Shown in pieces: positions 20,077-35,000 of a stretch of 64,000 bases of DNA. The stretch spans positions 42,170,633 to 42,234,632 of the forward strand of contig OX393554.1 of NCBI GenBank assembly GCA_947650365.1, written 5' to 3'. The notes beneath the pieces are model-generated. The model was not told the origin of the DNA. It saw only the letters and a program-made list of their open reading frames with translations, and made no database searches. A program made the translations under genes and the position numbers. Origin of the DNA: Chamaelirium japonicum. Taxonomy: Eukaryota > Streptophyta > Magnoliopsida > Liliales > Melanthiaceae. The number at the start of each line of letters is the position of its first letter. Within the stretch, counting starts at the first letter, position 1.

Positions 20077-23000
20077 GTGACTCACCAAATCTCTATGTTC
20101 TTATTTCTCTCTTTCGAAGTTTTATTTTAACGTGATTGGTGGTTATTTGTACAACTTTGTACTTTTATTTTCTAAGTATAATCCACTAGAATTACCCCCA
20201 AAGTATGCACTGATATTCTGTAAATCTTATAGGGTTCCATGAAATTAATTTTCACACAATCTGATGGTGTGGACTGTGGACACCTATTTCATCTTAAACA
20301 CATCTTTTGAGATTAGATCAAATTACTATGTTGAAATATCATTTGTGATGTTGATCACATGTTCTATATTAACTTGTTAACTAGGGTCTGTGGGATTGAA
20401 CAATCTGTCATATACTTGTAGTCATATAATTGTGCGGTGGAAGAGGAACTTTAAATGATTCAGAACTAATTGAAGATAAAGTGGCGGAGAATAGATTTTG
20501 ATGATAGGGGCATGTACAATAGTGAACAAAGGCATCCATGGTCAGTGGTCAGTCATGAATTACTGGGGAAGGGCCAAGAAAGAGGTAAAGGCCTAAAATA
20601 GTGTTGGCGAAACCTGTTAGAAAAGATATGGAGACGTGTCCTGTGACGAGCAATGTTGCCAAGTGCGATATACGATATGTACGATCGGACCTTGCCAATT
20701 GCATATGTGGTCACATATGCGATTGTGCGGCCGCACAACCGGTTTGTGCCATTCTTTTTTTGTTTTGTTTGCTGAATTTCAAATTAAAAACGTTAAATAC
20801 AAGTAATCAAATACTACATTCATTCAAATTCAGCTACATTATATAATTTAAAAAAAGTACAATAAAAAAAGAAAAATATATCTAATTTTTCCATTGAGGG
20901 CCCTCAATTGGTGACTTCCCACGTCTCTTTGCATTTCGTTTCCCTGGTGGAGTCGAGGGCAACTCTTCCTCAGTGCTGTTATCCTCCACCTCCTACCACT
21001 CATGCTCCTATTCAGACTCGTACTTGGTTTACCTGCTCCTGCTGCGACATCGGGTGCATATCGGGCCCCTGACGGTTGTTTGCTTGCACATCATTATCTC
21101 CTTATCAATGCCGTTGGTGGCCTTGGGGCACTTCTTGGCGTCGGACATTGGCGGATGCACCAAGTTCTTCTTGAGTCTTACGATGCCAACCTTGGCTTCA
21201 TAGTTGCGTAGCTCGTAGGCTAATATATTCTTCTACATCGGACTCTTGTAGTGGTTGTATTTTCACCCGTGATCTTTTGAATTAAGCAGCTTCAAAGGCT
21301 CATCCCCGGTAGACGATCTCTTCCCCGCAGAAGCCATCAACGAACTGAGAGTGGGTGAGGTTTGGAAGTGGTTAAAAGAAAAGTGGGATAAATTTGAGGT
21401 GACGTATTGAAGTGGAGGCTTCTAAATAGGCTTGAGAGGCAAACGATTCGTTAGATCCACATTACTCCAGCGGTTCAAGTTTTGGCCGTTGAACTTGTCC
21501 GTATGCAACCGCACAAGTCCTTATGCAGTCGCATATGTTCATATGCAACTGTATAACTCCAACGGTCCGAAATTAGATCGTTGAACTTTGTGTGGACACA
21601 CAACTCATGTGCAACCGTATATGTCTTTCCTCGCATATGCGAATCCACATAGTAGTTTGTATGAGGGACTCATATATGCTTATATACGATCGCACATGTC
21701 GACATTGATCATGAATGATTGATAGAAGATGATTCATTAAACTGACTCCAAAAAAATGGAACTAAGCTTCATATGTTTCTTTAGTTTTGTAACTTTGGTT
21801 ATGGTGAGCCTATCTTATTAGATCCAATTAAGGGTGTAAATTGGGTCGGGTCGGTCCTAGCCCAATTAAAAACAAAAAACAAAGCGGACTAGACCTGATC
21901 GACAATCATAGAATCCATCAAGGTATAACATACTAGACGAGCCGGGTCGGATAGCGGGCTAAGGGATTGAATCCGGGCCTAGCTCACATATCGATTCCTT
22001 TATAGTAGAAAGGGATAGCTGACCCTTATTTTTGCTTACCGATATGCTTAAGAACTCCAAGTAAAACAGGCTGTCAGATTGAGTTCGGGCTGGGTCGGTT
22101 TTGGCGAAATTATTTTAGAATATATTTTATAAAGATTAAGTTTCTAAGTTTTATCTTTTAAGTTTAAGTTTATAAGAGCTCAAATTAATAAGTTTCTAAC
22201 TTCAAGTGTTCAAGTGTAAAGTTAAAAGTTTAAATTTTAAAACATAGTTATTTAAACTTAAAACCTAGCTATTTAAAATTCTAACTTGTAAGATTATTTA
22301 AACATATAAAGCTTAAATAACTAAGTTTTATAAGTTTTAATAACTAAGTTTAATAAGTTTCTCACTTTAAGTTACGTTAAGTTTAAAGTTATAAAATAAA
22401 AAATTAGTTATTTAAACTTTTAAACATTGAAACTTAGTTATTTAAATTTCCAACTTTTATGATTATTTAAATATATAAAGCTGTTAGCCTCTTGCGGTGC
22501 TTCCTCTTCTGATCGGGCTCCGGGTAGGCAGTGTAGGCTAGGCTGTTACCCAGCAGATATGAAAATATCGAGAAATAATTATTACTCATAATCGAATTGG
22601 TTTTGGTTTGCTGGCGCCGATGCCGCATTCCCTTCATTGTCCTCATTCCCTTCATCGTTTTCCTTCTTGCTGCCCTCTTTCTTCTTACCTCCGCCGCCCC
22701 CCTTATCCTTCTACTTGTCGTGACCGTCCCTTTTCTTATTCGGCACGATGACGACAAGAAGGAGAAATGATGCGATGCCTACTATGGTATACATTTTTCT
22801 TTCAACTAATTGGAAACAAATAATCACTTGATGGAATTATTTAAACTATCACAAAGATTATCAATTCCAATCAACCTACAACTTCCAAACAATGATGTAT
22901 AACGATAATAACATAGAGAATTGCAAGAATAATATGTTTCCAATAACAATTTGTAAAATCCCCAAAACAGAATTTGAGTGCAATGCTTTCAATAAAGAAC

Positions 23001-26000
23001 CAAACAAAAAGTCATACAAAATATACTAAAGCACCATCGGATGTTTTCAATGAGTTTTGGGACAAAGTATGATATTTCGGGGCCGATTGAGAGGAGGGAA
23101 AGTGAATTCCTGAGTGCAGAAATTTCAGGACAATTGTGAGAAAGAAAAGGGAATGATCTCTAAAAGGGATATAGATCACTAGAAACTGAAAAAGATCGAT
23201 AAATACGACCTATGATGTGATGGATGATGAGTATGTGCCTCTGAATATGCACCAACGTTGCTTGAATTCTCGCCGAATAGCCTAGAAGTCTGGATGAAGT
23301 GATGGAGAGGGAAGTAGTGGTCGAGAAGAACGAGATACGAAGCCAGATCAATCTATCTTTGTAGAAGAGAAGCCTTCGTGCCGGTCCCTCGCAAAACCAT
23401 AGAAGAAGTTATGATGGTGATGGAGAAACTTGCGAAGAAGAAGAACAAGATGAAGATGCTAGATGACGGTGGAAGGGTATAGCTTTCGAAGAGACTCACT
23501 CTCCAAACACTAGGGTTTCAAATCTTCATCAATAACTCCTCTCTAGGGTTTCATAGGAGTCATATTTATAAGAGAGGGGACTAGAAGACACGAGAAGAAA
23601 AGAGGAGAGGGGTGTAGGCTAGGGTTTTGAGATGCTTCCTTTCGTCATCAATGCAATCTTGGCCCTCCAACATGACTTAGATCGTGTTTGATCTCATCCC
23701 TCGGATGGATCATCCAATGGTGTTTTATTCTTTTAATTAATGAACCGCATTGGAAAAGTCGGGCTAACCCAACTAATAACATAGTGCAAACAACCTTCTC
23801 ACCTAGGCTTAGCATAAAATAAAAACCTTAATAACTTATAATCTGTAAGTCAGATCGAAACGAAATACAAACAAAAATTGTTCAAAACTGAAAGTGCAAC
23901 ATAATGATAGAAATTTTTGTGATTCACTGTATCGAAATCTGTGCACAATTGAAACGGTGATCATCTGTCCTCTTTCTTCATCTAAACACAAGCTCGTCTA
24001 CATCAAGTTTCCCCGAATTGGAAAGGCTCGACTTCTATCAATGATGACGTTGCCTATATCCAGCCGAGTGTCTGCGCCTCTATCTGCATGCCGTGTCACA
24101 TGAGCACTCCTGCAGTAGTATGCGCCTGCTCCATCGTCCACGGTACTGGGAAAACATTCCTCGCTGCTGCTGTTGAGGCATCAGAGTCGGAGTCCTGCAT
24201 ATTATCAGGCATAGAGGCTTCAACATATATGTTATCAAATGATAATCAACATCATCCAAAGAGTCAATATCCATCAAAGATTGGCAATCAAATAAAGTGG
24301 TTGGTGCTTGCAAGAATGAACGATCAAGACATATTCTTTGATGAAACCATTGCAAATTATTTCAGTTTGAGATGACATAATATAATGAATTGGTTCCGTG
24401 TCATTCAAGGTCATCAATATGTTATCATAGTCATACATGAGCATTTGACAATGAAGATTAATTATAGTATATCATGCATTATTAACTTGCAATCTAAAAA
24501 TTTCATCAAGCATTATAGATGTTCCATAATAATATAAGAGTGGCATATGATCTGACAACATGTTTGCCCTATCAATGGAATGTGTGCATCTAGTGCTTAC
24601 AGAATCTAAGTGCAAAGTACATGCTATGGAATGTAAAATATTGTGTAACCCGTTAAGTCTTGAAAGATTATAAGGCAATCTTATAAGACTATCCAACCTC
24701 GGGCTGACAAAGGGTTCACTCTGGCTTGGGAGGGTACATGAGATAGGTAACTCGACTCTTGTGGTTTTAATACCAAGGCAGTTCCAATGAAATCAATCTC
24801 TTCTTGTCCTCCTTTACCATGATCGTATCCATGATTAACAATTTAACATCCTCTTCATCACTTTCTTGTGATGGCTTTTCAAATGTTAGGGTTCCTCCTA
24901 GAGGTTCAACTGATGATGGGATCTCTATTAAAGGTTCTACCAATAGGGGAAAAGCGGTTTTATACTCTAGTATAGGTTCAAGTAAAAGCTTTTCAGAATG
25001 GTCGTGAAGGGTTTCTATCCAAGCCTAAACCCAATCCATTTTATATTGTTTGCACTGAGTCGGCTTTGTACAAGCTGGCTTGACATAAGACTTGGTGAGT
25101 TTGTCTAATTGTTCATGTTTCCTGTCGTGCCATATATTAAAATTTTCTTCCCAAGTGCAAGGTCAAGATGTAGGCTTACATTCCTTTTCTCTTTTAGACT
25201 CTGGTGACCCTCTAACCCTACGCTCCCGCGGACGTTGTTCGTTGTTGGTAAGGACCACGATTAGTATTTTTAATCGGGTTTGGATAAGATCCATTGCCTC
25301 TTGTTGCCTAGTGAAGGCATCTTGCCAAGTGTGGGGTGGGGAACCTTTGCGTGGTAGTTCAACCATGGGTAGATTCTTCTATAGGCTCTAATGACTCGCT
25401 GAAGGTCGAAAAGCCGATGCCAATGCGAATGCAAGCACACAAACTAAGCTGGATGCTGACTAATACAAACATGGCATTGATGACAATTTTGACATCACAT
25501 GACTTATACAATGTCTGTACTGGTATATGATCCTTCAACAGGTACCAACACAGATTGATATTTTGAAACTTCTTGTATTGCTTAGAATGTGGTTTTCTGT
25601 TTCTACCCCTTTTTTTCAATCTAAAACATCTATTGGTTGACATGTCCTCATGTATCTTCATGTACTGTGTTTGTCTAAACCCAAGTTTTGCAATATATTA
25701 TCTATCATTCTGCTAATAATTCACTCTACATATTTGCTTGTAATGTATTCCTAGCTGCATTATGAGTTTATTTGTACCTTTTTCTATCTCAGACTTGGGC
25801 GAATCTCAAAGAACAAATATTCTGATAGTGTTAAGTTTGGAATGTGTAATCAGAGAGAAGAAAGTCCATCCTCTGGAAAGTGTTGTTGCACTATTCTTCC
25901 AAAGTATTTGACAGGTTGTTGTTGTTCGGGTGGTGATAACGTTACTAGTGCCTTAAATGGACATGTTTGTGGGAAGGCCAGAATAATGCATGCCAATCCA

Positions 26001-29000
26001 GCTTGTGATAATGATCACATGCTTCATGATGGAAAAAGAATTAGACATGGTCAATGTGAATGCTTAAGAAAACATGTAGTCATGAAGAATGACTGGCAGA
26101 TTGCTCATTGGAGAGATGTTCCAAATAAGGTCATAGGACATTCTGGTCCTACTTCAAACGAAAAACCTGCACAGATGTTGCCTGCCACGAGTTCACTTGG
26201 GGATCATACAATGACTGTAGCTAAAGATCTTCATAGAACTCAACAAGGGTCTGAGTCAATGAAAGAACAACAAATGTCTAATGTTTGTTCTGGATTCTCT
26301 ACTCCTGCAATAACTGAAGTTTCAATTGAAGTCAACAATGCAGTTTCTTTTGTCACTGATGCAGAAAATGCTAAGATAATACATGATTTTGTGGTTGATG
26401 AAGGATCTAGAATTGAAAAATGTGGCTCATCTGATGAAGCGCTTGACACTAGAGAGAGTGAAGAAGCCATCATTTTCAAGGATAAGGTGAACCCTACAAA
26501 ATCTGGTTTGCACTGTTTACCAAGTACATCTGGCGATCTTATGGATGAGCACAGATTGAAGAGTTCATCCAATTTAAAAAGATTAAGAAATCAAATCACT
26601 TTTGGATGTACAGGTGAGGAAAACATCAGCCAGAAATGGCAATTTGAACGGCCTGGGAAAGCAGAAAAGAGAAAAGGTTCCACAAAATGTAGCATACTTG
26701 ATGTGTCAGTTCAACAGTTGGGTGTTTCTTCAATATATTCTGAATCCTCAGGGCATGTTGGCCGTTCGTTGCATCATTCTTCGTCCAAGGAGATTGAGCC
26801 TCTCCCTCAACCTGACAATCTCATGCAAAAGACATGCATCCTTTCTGGCAGGTCTTTAACTGTCAAGCGAAAACGCTCTACGTTGTCCTCCGCTAAAGCC
26901 TTTTCCATTAAGAGACTAGTGAACAATCATAAAGAGGGGGAATACAGTAAATCCCTTTCAACTAATGATGATCATTCTTTAAAAGCACAGAAAGTTTCAG
27001 TTGGGAAGAAGGCCAAAGAAGAATTGACCATGATTGTAAAACAGAAAGACACTCATGTTGCTACCGGAAAGCCACCTAAATACATATCACTGAGTTGTAT
27101 AGGAAACTCCCCCATCTATGGAATGGATACCTCATGTGAGAAGGTAAGGCCTGTAGTGTCTGGGAATTCAGGTATCATTTCCAGTGGACTGAGTGATCAA
27201 AATAAACCTGTAAAGATTGTTCCCTTAAGCTTGATTCTTAAAAAGGCGAGTAGATGCAGCATCACTGTGAATGAAGGGAAACCTAGACCAGCCTTCATCT
27301 CAAAAGCACGCCTCAATGCAAATGGTGGATGCTGCAAGGCATTATCCTCATCGAAAGTGCAACACGAGAATGCAGATACCAGTGATATCATAAGATATGG
27401 GGTGGACCCTAGCATCCTTGTTTCAGGTAAAACTAAGGAATACTTCAAAATAAAAATAAAAATGTTTATTTGAAGTCTCCATTATGAAAAGGGATACAGA
27501 CTGTGAAAGTAACAAAAAGTTAAAATCTGGCTTGCGTCATGAATATCTTATTTCTCAGTCAAAGCCAAGATGTGAGAACGCAAGTTCGGTCTTAAGTAAA
27601 TAAATAGGAATAGATAAACATGCAACAAAGTTCTTAAGCGGGAGTTGGGAAAGCGAATGCTCAAATATAACTGAAGCAGGAAATCAGCTGAAAACATCCC
27701 CTTCAACTGATATAGATGATGCTTTGGTGGTTAGTTATCTTGTGACTTCGTACTCTTATTATGCAGAGATATAAATTATAGCTCAGTCAGCTGTAGAGTA
27801 TTGGAGACACTCAGACACCTTATTAGGATCCCAATCTGATTGTTCTTTATCTCCAGGAATTTCTTGGCTAAGGTGCTGTTGTTCTCTGATACTTATTTTG
27901 TTTTACATTTATGCAGGAAATGAACATCTTACTCTGAATTTATGTTCAAGGAAGATCTTAAAAAGTGCATTGTTAGGAGATACCAGTTTGGTCAACAGGT
28001 CTAAGAATGATCAAGATCATTTGGGTGAACTATGTGAAGAAAACACAAGGTAGGGAATATCATCAGATAATTTGTTTAAATTTACAGGCAGTAACTGTTT
28101 CATATGGACGTGTTCCTATGTGTCTCTTCTGTGTCTATCATTCTTTAGCTTACATGATTATAAGAACTTCTGTTGTTTCATAAATTTTCGATGCAGATCT
28201 AGCAAAGGGAACAACTGCCAATCCTCTCTTCTGGATTCAGATGTGTTCTGTTGTGTTTGTGGAAGTTCAAACCAAGAAGTCGTCAATCGCTTATTAGAAT
28301 GCAACCGCTGCCTAATTAGAGTGCGCATAGCATAAATTTTTCTTTCTTATTGATTCTAAATGTACTTTTGTGGTACTTACATTTGATTGATGAGGTCAAT
28401 TATGTGCAGGTGCACCAAGCCTGCTATGGTGTTTCAAAAATTCGTAAAGGTCATTGGCATTGTAGACCATGCAAGGCTAACTCATTGAACATTGTGAGAA
28501 TTAATGCTTTATGTTATGGTTGCTCATGTGCCATTCACGTGTGCAACTTCTATATATACTAGTTACTAACCTGTTCAATGCACATAATTGCAAAATTAAG
28601 GACATTATCAAATACATAATGTTCACTCTTACGATACATTGATGAGATGTTATAAAGCATATTACAAAAAAATATTAACTATATGAATTTAATAAAAAAA
28701 ACTATGTGATTGCTAAGCCTGCACGGAATTTTTTTTCTTTCTATTGTGCTTGTGCACTTGGATTCCTTTCAAATAGCCTATGTTGTTAAGTCTATAGACA
28801 TTGTAGTCTAATAGCTCCTAAACTTGATTAGAAATAATAGATTCGAGCATAGTGCAATTAGAATTATTGGAGGATTTAATTGGAAAAATATGATGGAATG
28901 AAAGATAGAAGAGGATATGTATAAAGAAGATTATTCTATTTGATTATCAAATATTGAATTTACAGGCGTCATACAAAAAAGAAAATAATCCAAAAAGATC

Positions 29001-32000
29001 ATAAAGGCCCACATGCTACACAAATTAAAATGGTTAAAAGTGCCACTTATTGGCATTGGTTTCAGACCAGACTCAAATGTCTCTTCTTTAACATTTTTTT
29101 TCACTTGAATAAATTTCAGCCACAATGGTGGCAAAGGATGCCGAGAATCACTCTAATATGCTAAAAAATAAAACAATTTAGGATGTCTAGTAAGCAAGCA
29201 ATCGGTTGGGTTCATCGTAATCAATTTATTTTTGTCGTAAGCATAAAGAAAAAACTTATATATATATATATAGAGAGAGAGAGAGACAGAAAGATGAAAT
29301 TCCATGGCTGTACCTTTTTTTTGTTTTCTCCTCTTAAATATGTTATGCCTGATCTCACCACCTCGTCTTCGTTGTTGTGAAATGGTCGAGACAGTAAAAG
29401 AGAGGTTAAATATTTTCATAATAACAACAATAAAGAGAAATGGTGTAAACAACATTTCCTTGTTCTTTCTGTCTTGATAGACTACACCCCAAACACTCAT
29501 CAAGGCAATGTGGCACATTGCCTTAGATTAAGGAAACGTGATATTGCGGTACTTATGAAATGCAGGGAAGAAGGGAATTTGGAAGGATGGGCACTACGTT
29601 CCAGCTTTGGGAAGCGGATTCGCAAGGTGGGGAGTTGATTTTCTTAAGATAATGATAGAACTTTAATTGTCTTACGAGGTGAGCTATAGTTCATTGAATG
29701 AAAACATCTATGGAGGCTTCTTGAGTGAAACCCGAGCAATGCTCGGTTAGGGGAAAAACTTGTCGTTGATCACCACCAACCACTAACAATTGACAAATCC
29801 AGAACTATAGCTTAGATGTCACTGGAAAGAAACATACTATAGATATTATAAACTATCTATATAACATGGCATGCCGGTTTTGTGCTGACTAGACAAAATG
29901 GATGCTGACTAGGGCAAGTTGACTGGACAAAAATGAACCGAATAGATCTAACCATTCATTCAAAAATCAACGCACGATCTCTATTTCCCCGTCAACCAAC
30001 TCCCTTCCCTTGGTTTCAAATCCCGACCAATTTAAACTGTACTAAACCCCTAAAGTCCCGGGCCATTTAAACTGTACTAAATCTGATCGTTCATCCCGTG
30101 GTCTTTGTTCGCATCAACGACTATAAACCCGTCTACTGAAATTTCGGCTGTCCCAAACCATCAGATCGATCTCGAGGAATACATTCGAATAGAGACAACT
30201 GTGATTGATCGATTATGGGGGATGGGGAGTTGGTTGCGCCAAAGGCGCCCGCTTCGGCCAATCGGCACGGGCAAGGAAATGAGTGTCCTAATGAATGCCG
30301 GTGTTGTCGTCGAAAGTGTTTTGTTGCCGAAAGTGTTTAGGTGTGTTGCCGCCGAAGGCGGCCCGCTGCAGTGCCGACAGATGTGTTGCCGACAGGCACG
30401 GGCATGCACTAGTAATATTATAACATAATATAAGTTAAGTCCGACCCATTAAAGAGGGTTTGACCCGACCCATTAAAGAGGTAAGATTCGACTCAGCTAT
30501 GTTGTGGATGTTTTTGTAAATTTGTAAAACCAATTGTAATAACATATTTTTAAAGAAGGAAATTAGAGTCTTATTTATAATAGAATTTCTAAGTCTATTG
30601 TAATAAGTCATTTTTGTCACTTTTGGACCTATTTTATATTATTTTTTACAATTTTCAGGCTCTTTATTTTACAATTTTTCATAAAATACCAACATTTAAT
30701 CAAAATTTACCAAAAAATTCTAAAATTTGGCCGAAATCGACCAAAAAAATCCGAAGTTTCCACCTAAAATTTTCCTGTGAAGTACATGATTTTTGTGGAT
30801 ACCTAAAATATCCACAAAGACAATAACTTCCTTGGAAGAAAATCATTGAAAATGAATAAAGGAAGATATAGGGTGTGGCCCGCCTCTCCCCTTGAAAAAT
30901 AGAGCTAGGTTGTCAAGCCTAATAATAGCAGCCGACTATCCCTTCGAAAAAAGGGGGCGCCAACCTTACTTACCCAAGAAGTTCTCTCAGAAGTATCTAA
31001 GGGCGAGTACTCTAAAAAGATAACTGTCAACAAAAACAAGAGGTCAAACTTGTTCCATCTTACTCAATTAGCAACCACATAGAAATAAAAGGACCAACTT
31101 ACAGTGACCCATGTGAAGGAAACAAATGCTCTCACAACATTGGTCAAATTCCCGACACCAACCTTAGAGAATTGATAACTTAACATCATGTTAACTGCCG
31201 ATCAAAAAATTCTTCTCAATTGTTTTGTGGAGCCTTCTTAATTGGAGGTATGCTCTAGAGTTGACTCCATCATAGGACAAGCCTTGGATGATGAAATGAT
31301 GATATAAGAGGGACAAGGGGATTACTGTCTCAAAGGGTGATCATACAAAAAACTGAAGACTGTATTGGAGAGTCATCAACCAGAAGTTCGGTTAAGAGTC
31401 TAGAGTCATACTCCTTTTTCCTTTTCTTTCCTCCATACCCTTTTGGTGTTTTGTAATTGGAGTTAATCCTTGAACGACACTCATTGATCAAACCAAGGTT
31501 CTATGTTTCTTATCATGACTATATTTGAGTTAATTACCTGCTTCCCGATTTGTTTCATGATTGCTTCCCATGCTTGTCATCGAATATATTTCTATCTATT
31601 TTTTTGGATGTTCTTACAAGGGCATCTATGCTTGAGTATCAACCTCCCCGCCATGGTCGAAGCGCATGGGTCGTCGGTCACTCAGCTGGCTCAGTAGATG
31701 GGCCCACCACCTCTCACGAAGTGAGAGGTGCCCCACCGTTGCAATGCAACCAAAGTTGCTTTTCATATTTCTTTCTTGACCTTATGTTTCATCCCTAAAG
31801 TTAGAATCTAGACTTTCCCCTCTTTCCCTTGCAATGATCAGGATGAAGGCCACCATTTATGTAGATTTTACAATAATTGTGGCCCTCATCAGAGGATTTT
31901 ACAAGAATATATCCCCGTCAATAGTGAGCTATTTTTTTATTCCAAGTGTAACCTTGTATGTTGGTTGAGATGGGTCAGGTCCACTTTTGGTTCACAATTT

Positions 32001-35000
32001 TCGTTGATCATATTTTTTTTGTACGTGAACATTGATCGACCTTCCATCTGTTTTTTGCAATCTGCAGTCTCTCCTCGTCAAATCTCCCTTATTTTTCTTC
32101 ATCATAATTGATAGCAGTTAAATTGTACCCTTGGTCAAATCATGTACCTTTTAGATGAGTACATCAGATAATGATCCATGACTCAGGTCGGCAGGTTGTC
32201 CAATTTAAAATAGGATTTCTGCATTTGACTTAAAATTATGCATGGAATAACTTAAAAGATAAAGTTAAGGGGTAATATCATGATAGATTCTATTTTTTCT
32301 CTAATCACAACCTTGAACTATGGTCACACAGGTTTGTCTACATGGATATGCGAAAATTAAAGCTTTCTGTTCTAAATAAGTCAATACTGGCTATACCCGT
32401 TTCAGATATATTCTTTCTTCAGTGTGTTAGATTTGGATATTGCTTTCAGGAGAAATTCTATCATGGTTTTGACATCAATGAAATTGGTGTTTCTAATGCA
32501 TAAACTTAAAAGTGATGGTGGTTGTACCATATTTGTTCTTTTTGCAATGTTTTGAACAGGGTGCTGCTAGAAACAAAAGACTTATTCTTCTAATGGATTC
32601 TTCCTTCATTTAGGTCTGTGTTTTGTGTGGATATGGAGGTGGAGCCATGACACGGGCAGTAAAAAGTCGAAATATTGTGAGAAGTCTGTTGAACGCTTGG
32701 AAAGTTCGAATAGGATCCGATCTTATAAACTCAGCTCCTTCATCTAAAAATCTAGAGAATGAGCTTCTGAAACCAAGTTCGGTTAGTGATGCAGCTGAAT
32801 GTGATAGTTTAGTTTCTGTTGTTGAATCTATAACCTCTGAGTCCTTTCCTAGAGCTGTTTCGAAAATGGATATCCAAATGACCAGCAGTACACAATATTC
32901 AGATTGTTCGGCAAACGACTTTCAAGCGTGTAACAGCATAGCTATGGGAATACTTGATCCGTCCATTACACAATGGGTTCATATGGTTTGTGGGCTCTGG
33001 ACACCTGGTACCCGATGCCCAAATGTTGACACAATGAGTACTTTTGATGTGTCTGGTGCTTCGCCTTCTAGGAAGAATAATGTAAGTTCTCTAATACTCT
33101 GAAATAATATTAGAAGGTACAATGGTCGCATATATCTTTAGTCTAATAACCTATGGTCTTTTTGTTGATATGTAATGATATGTATATGCTAGGAATTTGT
33201 TTTGCCTTTGATTAACAATTGTGGAATTTACTTTTTGGGAACTTTTGCACAGTTGAACTGCTTCCTCCATCAATGATTCATTGCTGATTCTAGGTTATTG
33301 CAAAATTTGCTAATGTCAGGTGTGCTCAATGTGCAACCGACCTGGGGGTTCATGCATACAGTGCAGAGTTTTGAATTGTTCTATCCATTTTCATCCTTGG
33401 TGTGCACACCAGAAGGTATAATTGGATCCTACCTTTTGTGCAAAGTTTCTTGACACATTAGGGATTCAGTTCTTCATTACTATATGTTTCCTATCTTACC
33501 CAATGCAATCAAGGAAATTGTTCCTTTGACAGTTTAATAATGATGATGCCCCTGTTTTCTAATGGAAATGCTGTATTAGTACCGTTTCTTTTGGAACTCA
33601 TAAATGTTGTGATACTTCCGTAAAAAAACAGGTTGCTTGCTTGCAGCCTTCTTATCTTTTGTTTGATATCTTTTCCTTAAGGCTATATTTGTTAAGTCTT
33701 CTTCCACATAAATAAAGAATATGCTTTCTGATTTCTTTATAGCTGTTTCTCTGTATGAAAACAAAATTGAAAAGACACTAGAGGATATTATGAAAATTCT
33801 ATGTCAAAGAGAAATTTTGCATCTTCATTATTTTAGAATCATAACTTTCACGAATATTTTGCATCTGTCATGTCATATTTTGTTTTTTTCAGAAACCCAT
33901 GCAAAATCACAAGGTCATCATGATTTTATGGTACTTCCAAATACACTCTTGAGGAGAATTTTTTTCCTTATTTGACCATCAACGTTGTGTGTTAAATACA
34001 GTACACAGTTTGTTGTTCCTGACTTCTTCATTTTGTAGGGTTTATTGCAAAGTGAGATTGAAGGTGATGATAATGACAAGGTCGGGTTTTATGGGAGATG
34101 TATGCTTCATGCAACAAACAATAATTTTCATATTAATCCTGTGGATGCTGAAGTAGAAAGTCCAAGAAGCAGGGACTGGACTTGTGCTCGGACAGAGGTG
34201 ACTGATAATTACTGATAAGTTTTACAAGATCCTCTTTTATCCATTGAGATTTCATGTCATTGAGTTCAGAATAGTTGCTGTATAAATAGGGTTTCAAAGG
34301 TCGAAAGAGAGATGAAGGGTTAAATCCCGAACATCAGAAGCCTTATAATGATGAAGGAGGGTGCATTGTTTCTCAAGAACAGATAAATGCATGGCTTCAC
34401 ATCAATGGACAAAAGTCCTGCACAAGAGGGATAGTAAAACTACCATATTCAGATATGGAGTATGATATTCGGGTATATCTTGAGTTTCTTGACATATTGT
34501 TTTGCTGCTTTAATATATTCCCATAAGATTCTGATGAACTGAGATAAAAAATGATTCAATCTAATTCCTAACTAGTTGTTAAAAATTAAATTTAGTCATA
34601 AATAATAAATATCTTGTTAGCTGCTTGTGTTACCACATACTGAATGCCTGTTCTTCCAAAACATATATGCTAGTTATAATATAGTTGCACATACAAATAA
34701 CTCAAATGGCTGACCTCAATTCGCTGACCTGATGCATATAACTGATCTCAAATTTCTACAAGTTACCAACAAGAAAAGCCCAATTTTTATGCATGGACAG
34801 AAGAATTGAAAGTACATAGTATCAGCACGTTAACTTACGTTTTCCATTATACTGTTCCTTAGTGCATATCCTATGTCGAGCTTGTATGAATATGATGGTA
34901 CAACCTACAAAGAGTCTTTATTCCTCACCTTGTGATGTCACATTGTCACCTAGATTGTCATGCACCTCTTACCAATCAAATCTTATGGTATGCTGAAACA

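Larger units (their letters stand above)
20077..25792 (+). other. Intron 3 of the SET gene (5.7 kb, transposon-loaded)
   Basis: Bounded by TTTGAG|GTGACT and CTATCTCAG|ACTTGG. It contains a hAT-like element (20651-21707) and an LTR-element relic (22768-about 25450). The remaining stretches, 20077-20650, 21708-22767 (AT-rich, repeated AAGTTTAAAGTT words at 22120-22470) and 25451-25792, show no gene. Confidence 0.75.
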
